Source of the DNA: Deltaproteobacteria bacterium
GTDB taxonomy: Bacteria > Desulfobacterota > Desulfuromonadia > Geobacterales > JAJYBI01
Assembly: GCA_021779095.1 (NCBI GenBank)
Contig: JAJYBI010000003.1
Location: 116,416 to 180,415 of the forward strand
Direction: 5' to 3'
Length of the DNA stretch: 64,000 nucleotides
Numbering within the stretch: the stretch's first letter is position 1; each line of letters opens with the position of its first letter. Below, in pieces: positions 46,301-53,903 of the stretch. A program made the position numbers and the translations under genes. The notes under the pieces were generated by a model that was given only the letters and a program-made list of their open reading frames with translations, was not told where the DNA came from and did not search any database.

Positions 46301-47281
46301 TCAGTCCCGCTCGACGACAGTGCAGCCGGTACGGAGCTGCTCCGCCAGCTCAGCCAGCCGGCGGTTGCGGGCGTGGGACTCGCGGAAGTCGCCGTCTGCG
46401 GCGATCATGCCGCAGACGGCCTCGATCATCAGCCGGAACTGGTCGGTGGCGGGGACGGTGAACGACCGATCCTCCGTGCCGCAGACCATCTGCACCGGCA
46501 CCGCCATCTCCGCCGGCGGGGTGAAGGCACGGTCCACCCGGATGCGTCCTCTTTCCCCCACCAGTTCGTAGAACGAATGATACTGCTGGGCGAAGTCGAT
46601 GCCGAAGGAAAAGAGCTCTTGCCGGGAGGAGAGGGCAAACCCGTGCATCCCGGTGACGAGTCCGTTATTCTCGAAGGCCACCCCGGTGAAGCTTTCCGGC
46701 TCCCCGTCCAGGAACCGGAGCGCGGCGCTCAACGGGTAGCGGGACAGGTCGTGGAACGCACCGCCCCCCCGCGCCGGGTCGAGCCGGAAGTTGCCGGAAT
46801 CGCGCAGGGTGAAGCCGAAGACGACGCGCAGGGTCCTGATCCGGCCGATCTCCGGGAGCGCCTCACTGACCCGCGCCAGGAGAGGGTGGTGCAGATACGT
46901 GAGGTTTTCGTACAAGAGGAGCCCCCGCTCCTCCGCTGCCGCCGTCATCCGTTCCACGGAGGCCGGGTCGAGCCCGAGCGGCTTCTCGCAGATGACGTGC
47001 TTTCCTTTCTCAAGTGCCGCCAGCGTCCATTCCTCGTGCAGGTGGTTCGGAAGGGAGAGGTAGATCAGATCGATCTCCGGGGCATCCACGAGCCCCCGAT
47101 AGTCGAACGCCCGGCAGGAGGCGCCCGCGGCGAACCGGGCGGCACGCTCGGGGGAGCTGCTGGCAACCCCCGAAAGGCGCGCCCGGGGTGTCGCCAGCAG
47201 CGCCGGGATGAACCGGCGGGAGGCGATGTCGGAACAGCCGAGGATGCCGATCCGCGCCGGCCGTGTCCCTACACGAGACAT
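46301..47281 (-). CDS. Gfo/Idh/MocA-family NDP-sugar reductase
   Basis: A 326-residue NAD(P)-dependent oxidoreductase. It opens RIGILGCSDIASRRFIPALL with the dinucleotide-binding Gly pattern, and contains EKGKHVICEKPLGLD with the family's EKP motif. In deoxysugar pathways this family supplies the 3-ketoreductase that follows 2,3-dehydration (the SpnN/TylC1-type step). ATG 47281 overlaps the end of the preceding dehydratase gene by 13 bases. Confidence 0.88.
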   Translation of the reverse strand: MSRVGTRPARIGILGCSDIASRRFIPALLATPRARLSGVASSSPERAARFAAGASCRAFDYRGLVDAPEIDLIYLSLPNHLHEEWTLAALEKGKHVICEKPLGLDPASVERMTAAAEERGLLLYENLTYLHHPLLARVSEALPEIGRIRTLRVVFGFTLRDSGNFRLDPARGGGAFHDLSRYPLSAALRFLDGEPESFTGVAFENNGLVTGMHGFALSSRQELFSFGIDFAQQYHSFYELVGERGRIRVDRAFTPPAEMAVPVQMVCGTEDRSFTVPATDQFRLMIEAVCGMIAADGDFRESHARNRRLAELAEQLRTGCTVVERD

Positions 47282-48000
47282 GCCAGGATGCTCCGGGCGC
47301 AGGAGTTGACCGTGTCCCCCATCTGGAGGAAAAAGCGGACCTGGTTGTCCGTGAGCCACCGGAAATCCGGCGGCAGTTCCAGCTCCGCCCCTTCCGGGAG
47401 GAGCTTGATCCGGTGCAGGTGCTTCTCCTGGAAGAAGCGGGCCCCTTCCTCCGCCTGCCAGCTTTCGTGGATCACCGGGTATGCGCCGTCCGTCGCGAAC
47501 TCGTCGAACAGAAACGGTTTTTTGAGCTTCTCGTTGCCGAAGTAGTTGACCGGGGTGAACTGGACCGTCGGTCCCAGCTGGACCGTCGTCTTGTTGCCCG
47601 GTTCCGACTTCGCCTGCATGAGGAACCAGCGGCGCTTCCCCTTACGCTTCATGAGGAGGCCGATGACCCCCGGTTCCGTGTTGGCGAGGATCGGCTGGCT
47701 CCAGTACATCACCTCCCGCGCCTTGGAGAGGATCTCGATGCCGATGATCCGGAAGAAACGGTCGTCACGGTGCCGGAAGGCCCCCGTATCGTCCATCCGC
47801 CACTCCTCCAGTTCGTTCAGTCCGATCCGTTTTCTCTGGATATGGTTGCCCGCCTTCTGGTCGTCGATCCACTGCACCGTCTCGGCGAGGGCGTTCTGGT
47901 CGTGCCGGTGGATGTAGTAGCCGGAATACCAGTCGAGCGCCTCCGAAAAGGCGGGATCGTTCACGAGGGTGGTGAGGGACATGGTGCTGAATCGGTTCAT
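47269..48000 (-). CDS. NDP-hexose 2,3-dehydratase-like protein, second half-unit
   Basis: A 243-residue protein with one copy of the dehydratase repeat: VQRIGLNELEEWRMDDTG-like core (KRIGLNELEEWRMD), FFRIIGIEIL, QPILANTEPGVIGLLM, QAKSEPGNKTTVQLGPTVQ and the ending WLTDNQVRFFLQMGDTVN. It is clearly related to the preceding gene. Characterised enzymes of this family are single chains of about 470 residues with two such repeats. The ATG at 48000 has GAGGT upstream and lies 20 bases after the first unit. Confidence 0.85.
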   Translation of the reverse strand: MNRFSTMSLTTLVNDPAFSEALDWYSGYYIHRHDQNALAETVQWIDDQKAGNHIQRKRIGLNELEEWRMDDTGAFRHRDDRFFRIIGIEILSKAREVMYWSQPILANTEPGVIGLLMKRKGKRRWFLMQAKSEPGNKTTVQLGPTVQFTPVNYFGNEKLKKPFLFDEFATDGAYPVIHESWQAEEGARFFQEKHLHRIKLLPEGAELELPPDFRWLTDNQVRFFLQMGDTVNSCARSILACLV

Positions 48001-48020
48001 GCGGTACCTCGGGTCATGGG

Positions 48021-48803
48021 TCAGAGCAGGCAGGAGAGCACGCTGCGGGCGCAGGCGTTCACCAGGTTGTCCTGCAGGATCATCCGGCGGATCTGGCGCA
48101 GGGTGAGCCAGATGAAACCGTCGGGCAGCTCGCGGGGGGCGTCGTCGTCCATAAGAACGATCATGTTGCGGTTCGACTTGTACAGGAACCGCCCCCCGTC
48201 CTCCGTCTGCAGCTTGGCGTAGAGAACCCGATCCCGGGGCGGGTCGAGGAAAAGCTCCACGAACGGCGGAAGCGCCCCGCCGTGGGCGCGGGTGTAGTTG
48301 CTGTAGGTGGCCTGCACGGTCGGGGAGAGCTGGACCGCGCCGATGTTGCCCGGCTCCTCCTTGGCCTGGAGGCTGAAATGGAGGATGCCGTCGATGTGTG
48401 CCGCCAGTATCCCCAGTATCCCCACCTCCGGCTGGTCGATGATCGGCTGGTCCCACTCGATCTCTCCGTTACCGGAGCGGTGGCGCACCGCAAGCCCGGT
48501 AAGGGTAAAGAACCGGCCCGTTTCGTGCCCGATGTTGCCCGTTGCGGGATCGATCCGCCACTGGTCGATCCGGTCCAGCGGCACCCGCTCCGTCGACAGG
48601 CGTGAGGCCTGTCGCTTCCGTTCGATCCATGCGTCCAGTTCGTCGTCGGGGGTGTGGGCATGGAGGACCGTGCGGGATATGAATACCTCCACGAGGGTCT
48701 CCCGGTCGAAGCCGGGGAAGAGCGGTGCCCCCGACGGCGGGGTGTCCGCAGACAGCGACAAGAGCAGCTCTCTCAGCTGTTCGATATCATGCTGAATGGT
48801 CAT
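48021..48803 (-). CDS. NDP-hexose 2,3-dehydratase-like protein, first half-unit
   Basis: A 260-residue protein with one dehydratase repeat: VPLDRIDQWRIDPATG, FFTLTGLAVRHRS, QPIIDQPEVGILGILA, QAKEEPGNIGAVQLSPTVQ and WLTLRQIRRMILQDNLVN. The order matches the downstream gene segment by segment. This enzyme type removes C2-OH from NDP-4-keto-6-deoxyhexose. The stop before the second unit is real as read and a ribosome site follows, so this looks like two subunits, not a simple frameshift. The ATG overlaps the GT2 gene by 17 bases. Confidence 0.85.
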   Translation of the reverse strand: MTIQHDIEQLRELLLSLSADTPPSGAPLFPGFDRETLVEVFISRTVLHAHTPDDELDAWIERKRQASRLSTERVPLDRIDQWRIDPATGNIGHETGRFFTLTGLAVRHRSGNGEIEWDQPIIDQPEVGILGILAAHIDGILHFSLQAKEEPGNIGAVQLSPTVQATYSNYTRAHGGALPPFVELFLDPPRDRVLYAKLQTEDGGRFLYKSNRNMIVLMDDDAPRELPDGFIWLTLRQIRRMILQDNLVNACARSVLSCLL

Positions 48804-49779
48804 GGTATTCCTGTTCCTGATGCTCGGTCGGTCGCATGACACGGGGATACTTCCGTCCGGTAAGCGCATCGCGAATGATGTATTGCGGGTCCTGGCGTGA
48901 CAGCAGAAAGATTCTTCCCACGTATTCGCCGACGATGCTCGTGGCGAGCAACTGGATTCCCCGGAAGAATGCGTCAGATGCCTGCGTGATTTCCAGATCC
49001 GACGGGTCTGGTATCGACGTCAAGGCGAGGGCTACAAGCCTGTCCACACCGAGCGCGATGCCGTACAGCGTCAGGATTATGCCGCAAAACCCCAGAAATC
49101 GCAGCGGGATCAGCGAGAAGCTGACGATCATGTTTCCCCAGAGGGAGACAAGTTTGCCGAGGGTGTAGCCGGACCGGCCCTGTTCCCGCCGGCTGTGCCG
49201 CACCTGCACCTTGCCGATGGCGGCGGTCACCCGCAGGATGATCCCGTCGATGTACGGGTCGGGACCGGGGTATTTCGTGATCTGTTCCACCGTGAACCGG
49301 TTCATGATCTTGAAGCTGGAGAGGTACAGGTCGGCGGGCTTCTTCAGGATGAGGTTCGCCATGGCGTCGTTGAACCTGCTTCCCAGGTTGCGGAAGAACG
49401 GGTCGTTCTTTGCGTCGTAGTAGGAGTAGACTACGTCGTACCCCTTCTCGATCTCCTCCATAAGGGTGGCAATCTCTTCGGGAGGGTTCTGGAAATCGTC
49501 GTCCATGATGACGCAGTAGTCGCCGGTGACGAAATTGAGACCTGCCATGACGGCGTTGTGTTCCCCGAAGTTTTTGGCCAGCCGGATGTACCGGATGACC
49601 CCGTCGTGCTCCTCGTGGAGGCGCCGGCAGATGACGTCGCTGCTGTCCCGGCTGTAGTCGTTGACCAGGATGATCTCCAGGACGTACCGCTCGCCGTAGA
49701 GGTCGATGAGGGTCCTGCAGAGCGACTCGATGGTCTGTTCGGCGTTGTAGACCGGTATGACGATGGACAGCCTGATCAC
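48787..49779 (-). CDS. GT2 polyprenyl-phosphate glycosyltransferase (ArnC/GtrB-like)
   Basis: About 330 residues. The GT-A domain begins MIRLSIVIPVYNAE, has NDYSRDSSD and the metal-binding VIMDDDFQNPPEEI. Two TM helices near the C-terminal third (ILTLYGIALGVDRL and the segment around ATSIVGEYVGRIFLL) match the DPM1/ArnC/GtrB group, which loads a sugar onto undecaprenyl phosphate. GTG 49779 follows AAAGGAG and gives the family start; ATG 49806 is the alternative. It follows the GT39-type gene by about 30 bases. Confidence 0.9.
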   Translation of the reverse strand: MIRLSIVIPVYNAEQTIESLCRTLIDLYGERYVLEIILVNDYSRDSSDVICRRLHEEHDGVIRYIRLAKNFGEHNAVMAGLNFVTGDYCVIMDDDFQNPPEEIATLMEEIEKGYDVVYSYYDAKNDPFFRNLGSRFNDAMANLILKKPADLYLSSFKIMNRFTVEQITKYPGPDPYIDGIILRVTAAIGKVQVRHSRREQGRSGYTLGKLVSLWGNMIVSFSLIPLRFLGFCGIILTLYGIALGVDRLVALALTSIPDPSDLEITQASDAFFRGIQLLATSIVGEYVGRIFLLSRQDPQYIIRDALTGRKYPRVMRPTEHQEQEYHDHSA

Positions 49780-49809
49780 GACGGCTCCTTTGCCTGACGG
49801 TTTCATGGT

Positions 49810-51429
49810 TCAGCGCAGCTCGAAGACCTTGACCCCCATGCTGGAGGGGGAGAGATAGCTGAGGTAGAGGCGGAACTCCGCGTCGTTTGCCATGCCGTTG
49901 TCGAAGATCCGGAGGGAGTGCGTCGGCCCCTCAGGATCGAGGCCGGAGGCGAGGATGGCCAGGTCGGGACGGATATCCGGCAGGCCGCCGTCGACGATCA
50001 GGTACCGTGCCCCGTTTTTGTGGGCGGTCCGGATGATCGTGTCGAAATCCGCCTGGGGGATCGACACCCAGTCGCGATCTGCGTAATAGGCGATACGGGC
50101 CCAGCGGGTCATGATCTTTCCCGGGGGGAGATACTGCTTCAGCAAAAGACCGATGTTCTTCTGGTCACGCCGGCCGTCGTCGTCGGACGGCCGGTAGGCG
50201 CCGGCGGTGCCTGCGGGGATCTGGCCGATCAAAAGCGTTACGGCAAGAACTGCGGATGCCGCAAGGGTGGCGGGGGTGTGCGCGGACCATGGCTTCCGGA
50301 TTCTGTCAGGCAGCGCCTTCAGCTTCTCCGCGGCAATCCGTTCGAGACGTACGGCACCTTCCGCCGCCAGGAGCAGGAACACCGGGATATACGGCTGGGT
50401 GTACTCCGGCCCGATGTAATAGAAGACGATGATGACGAGAAGCGGAGAGAAGGTGGCCAGCAGGAACAGGCGACTTCCCCCGATCGCCGTGTCGATCCGT
50501 CTTGCGCACAGCCCCGCAAGCGCCAGAACCCAGAGGAGGCGCGGAGCGAAGCTGTGCCAGAGGTCGACGAGATTATTCCTGCTGTTGCTCCAGACGAATC
50601 CCGGGTAATCCCGGATGATGTCGAGGTACCCGGCGGACTTCATCCCGGGGATGTAGTTCAGGTCCGGGATCTGCAGGTAACCGCTCAGGGCGTCGGTGAG
50701 CGCGGAGGAGGTCTTGGCCGAGAGCTCCCAAGAGCCGGTTGCCTGGTGCAGCAGCACCATGTTCATGCCGAACAGGGCGGCCGATGCCGCGGCGTAGGCC
50801 GCCAGGGGGCGCATGAGCGTTCGTACCGTGCGCCGTTCTCCCCAGAGGAGCGGCAGCGGCACCGCCAGCGCCAGCAACAGCCCCTCGGGGCGGGTCAGAA
50901 AGGCCAGGCCGAGCAGGGTGCCGGCGGCGGCTCCCCACCCCGCGGATCGCGATTTCACCGTTTTCCAGACGCCGTAGAACCCGGCGAGGGTGAAAAAGGT
51001 GTAGGTCGCCTGGGTCATCACCTCGCACGACCAGTTGAGGAGCGAGGGCCACGCGAGGAGTGCGATGCATGCGGCCAGGGCGGTGCTGCGGGAGAAGAGT
51101 TCCCTCCCCAGCAGGTAGACCGGTACGGCCAGCAGACCGCCGAACAGAACCGACATAACCCGTCCCGTTGCCTCCGGATCGAAACCCGGCAGGCTGAACA
51201 GCCAGATCAGGGCGGGGTAGAGGCCGTAGGTGCTCAGCGGGCCGACGTTGCCCCGGCCGAGTGCCCGGGCCGCCCCGACGTAGGCGGTGCCGTCGGCGGA
51301 GATGACGTCATGGAACCGGAGCAGGTAGAACCGGATGGCGACCCCGGCGATGACGAGGAGCGTCAGGATGACGGCGTCGGCTTTCCGCATCACTGCCGGT
51401 TGCCGTATATCAACTGCGGACACGGTCAT
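49810..51429 (-). CDS. GT39/GT83-type membrane glycosyltransferase (ArnT-like)
   Basis: A 539-residue polytopic protein with about 10-12 TM helices in the N-terminal two-thirds and a soluble C-terminal domain. The first external loop has FHDVISADGTAYVGAARA, with the acidic residues expected of lipid-linked-sugar transferases (ArnT, PMT). It should transfer a sugar from polyprenyl phosphate to a periplasmic acceptor such as lipid A, core sugar or protein. First gene of the operon. I chose ATG 51429 (MTVSAVDIRQPAV); ATG 51390 and an upstream GTG at 51627 are possible. Confidence 0.83.
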   Translation of the reverse strand: MTVSAVDIRQPAVMRKADAVILTLLVIAGVAIRFYLLRFHDVISADGTAYVGAARALGRGNVGPLSTYGLYPALIWLFSLPGFDPEATGRVMSVLFGGLLAVPVYLLGRELFSRSTALAACIALLAWPSLLNWSCEVMTQATYTFFTLAGFYGVWKTVKSRSAGWGAAAGTLLGLAFLTRPEGLLLALAVPLPLLWGERRTVRTLMRPLAAYAAASAALFGMNMVLLHQATGSWELSAKTSSALTDALSGYLQIPDLNYIPGMKSAGYLDIIRDYPGFVWSNSRNNLVDLWHSFAPRLLWVLALAGLCARRIDTAIGGSRLFLLATFSPLLVIIVFYYIGPEYTQPYIPVFLLLAAEGAVRLERIAAEKLKALPDRIRKPWSAHTPATLAASAVLAVTLLIGQIPAGTAGAYRPSDDDGRRDQKNIGLLLKQYLPPGKIMTRWARIAYYADRDWVSIPQADFDTIIRTAHKNGARYLIVDGGLPDIRPDLAILASGLDPEGPTHSLRIFDNGMANDAEFRLYLSYLSPSSMGVKVFELR

Positions 51430-51647
51430 GGTTCGTATGGTTGCTGCGTGCGGATCGCGTCGCACGGGAGGCACGGTCCGCCTTTCCCCGGGCCGTCGGG
51501 GCAGACGGCAGGCGGCACCTGCCGCCGTGAGGCATGGTTCGCAACAGGTTCGGCCATGGTGGCGGAAGGAATGGCTCGTGACCGGCGGGGAAACGGGGGA
51601 GGTCGACGTATCGTATGGGATCTGCACGGTGACATGACATTAAAGGC

Positions 51648-51677
51648 ATCATAGTCCACTCCCCGTTGGTGTGTCAA
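51648..51677 (-). promoter_or_regulatory. Strong sigma-70-like promoter of the deoxyaminosugar operon
   Basis: Minus strand: TTGACA (51677-51672), 18 bases, TATGAT (51653-51648). Transcription would start near 51641, leaving a leader of about 210 bases before ATG 51429. The rest of the divergent region (51430-51856) holds this, a hairpin and the ABC-F promoter, and no gene. Confidence 0.78.
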
Positions 51678-51678
51678 C

Positions 51679-51694
51679 CATTGGCTTTCCAATG
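51679..51694. promoter_or_regulatory. Inverted repeat upstream of the operon promoter
   Basis: CATTGG-CTTT-CCAATG, a six-base perfect dyad directly upstream of the -35 and between two divergent promoters. It is a candidate operator; no regulator is encoded nearby. Confidence 0.45.
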
Positions 51695-51784
51695 TTTGTT
51701 TATCCCTGTGGGACGTTTCCGATGTCCTGTGCCGTAGTCATTCTGGCGTTCTGTTCCTGCGCCGCAGGCTGATGAACCAACCGT

Positions 51785-51814
51785 TTGACAAAGGTGTTTT
51801 CCTCCTCCTACAAT
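51785..51814 (+). promoter_or_regulatory. Sigma-70-like promoter for the ABC-F gene
   Basis: TTGACA (51785-51790), 18 bases, TACAAT (51809-51814). Start of transcription would be near 51821, about 36 bases before the ATG. Confidence 0.78.
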
Positions 51815-51856
51815 GCGGATGCCACGCACGGCCAATTCTTACTCATAGGGAACTTC

Positions 51857-53782
51857 ATGCTTCATCTCCAGCAGCTCTCCAAGGATTTCGCGGGCAGACC
51901 GCTCTTCGTCTCCATCGACTGGCATCTGAAAAAGGGGGAACGGGTCGGCCTCGTCGGGGAAAACGGCGCCGGCAAGTCCACCCTCATGCGGATCATCGCC
52001 GGGCAGATCGAGCCCTCCAACGGTACACTCCAGTTCGCCCGGGGGGCGACGGTGGGGTACCTCCCCCAGGACGGCATCGTCTCCCGGGGACGGACGCTGT
52101 TCGCCGAGACCCAGAGCGCGCTCGTGGAACTGCAGGCGATCGAGCACGAGCTGGCGGAGCTCACCCGCCGGCTGGAGAGCTCTCCCGCCGATGCCCCGGA
52201 CCACGAAGAGCTCCTGCACCGGTTCGGTTCCCTCCAGGAGGAGTTCCGGCTGAAAGGGGGCTACACCATGGAGGCGGAAGTGGGGACGGTGCTCGCCGGT
52301 CTCGGCTTCCTGCCGACCGACTGGGAGCGGGACTGCGGCGAGTTCTCCGGCGGCTGGCAGATGCGGATCGCCCTGGCGAAGCTCCTTTTGCAGAAGCCGA
52401 ACGTGCTCCTTCTGGACGAGCCGACCAACCACCTGGACATCGAGGCGCGCAACTGGCTGGAGGGATACCTGTGCGCCTATCCCTACTCGGTCATGCTCGT
52501 CTCCCACGACCGGTTCTTCCTGGACCAGGTCTGCTCCCGCATTGCCGAGGTCTGGAACCACACGATCTCCGACTACCACTGCAACTACAGCCGTTACCTC
52601 GTCCTGCGCGAGGAGCGGGTCTCGGCCCTCCGGGAGGCCAAGCACCGCCAGGATGACGAGATCGAGAAGATGGAGGACTTCATCCGGCGGTTCCGGTACA
52701 AGGCGGACAAGGCGTCGCTGGTGCAGTCCCGGATCAAGCAGCTGGAGAAGATCGAGCGGATCGTCCTGCCGCCGGAGCGGAAAAAGATCCGGTTCCGGTT
52801 CCCCGAGCCCCCCAAGAGCGGCCGCACCGTCATGGAGCTGTCCGGGGTCACCCGCGCCTACGGCGACAAGACGGTCCTGGACCGGATCGCGCTCACGGTG
52901 GAGAAGGGGGAGCGGATCGCCCTCGTCGGCCACAACGGCGCCGGCAAGTCCACCCTCATGCGGATTCTGGCGGGTGGCGAGCACCAGGCGGGGACGGTGA
53001 CCGTCGGGCACAACGTGGTGCGGGACTACTTCGCCCAGGACCAGTCCCAGACCCTGAACGCCAGCCGCACCGCCTACGAGGAGCTGTACGCCGACGCCCC
53101 GTTCGACGCGGTGCCGCAGCTCAGGGACATCCTAGGGGCGTTTCTCTTCTGTGGCGACGACATCCACAAGAAGGTGGCGGTCCTCTCCGGCGGCGAGCGC
53201 AACCGGCTCGCCCTGGCCAAGATGCTCCTGCGCCCCTCCAACCTGCTCCTCATGGACGAGCCGACCAACCACCTGGACCTGTTCAGCAAGGAGGTGCTCC
53301 TGGAGGCGCTCCGGCAGTTCTCCGGCACCGTGGTCTTCGTCTCCCACGACCGGCACTTCATCGACGGCCTCGCCACCCGGGTCGTGGAGGTGGAGGGGGG
53401 GGCGCTCACCTCCTACTACGGCGACTACGAGTACTACCTGGCGAAGAAGGGGGAACCGGCCTGCGCGCCGGCCGCCGACACCCCGGAGGTTTCCGCCGCG
53501 CCCGGTGCCCTGCGCGCCGAGCCCCTTTCGAAAGAGGAGCGCCAGCGGCAGCGGGAGGAGGAAAAGCGGCGGCAGCGTGACGAGCGAGGTCGCCTGAAGC
53601 GCTCGGCGGAGCTGGAGGAGGAGATCGGCACGCTGGAGGAGGTACTGCGGGAGCTGGAGGGGCAGATGGCCGATCCGGCGTTTTTCAGCGATCCGGAGAA
53701 GGCCCGGCGCGGCGGCGACGAACACGCCGCATTGGCCGCCCGCATCGCGACGCTGTACGGTGAGTGGGAGAGCCTCCAGTAG
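51857..53782 (+). CDS. ABC-F family ATPase (Uup/EttA-like)
   Basis: A 641-residue soluble protein with two ABC domains and no TM segments. Walker A sites are GENGAGKSTLMRI and GHNGAGKSTLMRI; signatures are EFSGGWQMR and LSGGERNRLALA; both Walker B regions read LLDEPTNHLD or LMDEPTNHLD. The linker between the domains is charged and helical, and a basic coiled-coil C-terminus is present as in Uup. ABC-F proteins act on the ribosome. The upstream frame to 51785 begins inside the promoter, so ATG 51857 is used. Confidence 0.95.
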   Translation: MLHLQQLSKDFAGRPLFVSIDWHLKKGERVGLVGENGAGKSTLMRIIAGQIEPSNGTLQFARGATVGYLPQDGIVSRGRTLFAETQSALVELQAIEHELAELTRRLESSPADAPDHEELLHRFGSLQEEFRLKGGYTMEAEVGTVLAGLGFLPTDWERDCGEFSGGWQMRIALAKLLLQKPNVLLLDEPTNHLDIEARNWLEGYLCAYPYSVMLVSHDRFFLDQVCSRIAEVWNHTISDYHCNYSRYLVLREERVSALREAKHRQDDEIEKMEDFIRRFRYKADKASLVQSRIKQLEKIERIVLPPERKKIRFRFPEPPKSGRTVMELSGVTRAYGDKTVLDRIALTVEKGERIALVGHNGAGKSTLMRILAGGEHQAGTVTVGHNVVRDYFAQDQSQTLNASRTAYEELYADAPFDAVPQLRDILGAFLFCGDDIHKKVAVLSGGERNRLALAKMLLRPSNLLLMDEPTNHLDLFSKEVLLEALRQFSGTVVFVSHDRHFIDGLATRVVEVEGGALTSYYGDYEYYLAKKGEPACAPAADTPEVSAAPGALRAEPLSKEERQRQREEEKRRQRDERGRLKRSAELEEEIGTLEEVLRELEGQMADPAFFSDPEKARRGGDEHAALAARIATLYGEWESLQ

Positions 53783-53816
53783 CCGCCTCGGGCGGTCCGG
53801 CGCCGTCCCCCGTTCC

Positions 53817-53844
53817 TTGACAGGCGGGGTTTTGCTGGTAGTAT
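53817..53844 (+). promoter_or_regulatory. Sigma-70-like promoter for lon
   Basis: TTGACA (53817-53822), 16 bases, TAGTAT (53839-53844) with TGG immediately before. It rules out the GTG at 53760 as the lon start. No heat-shock-specific element was recognised. Confidence 0.72.
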
Positions 53845-53903
53845 GGGATGACCGTCCGGACGCTGCCGAACCGCCGGACACGGCCAGTCAAGGAGTGGCG
53901 CAG

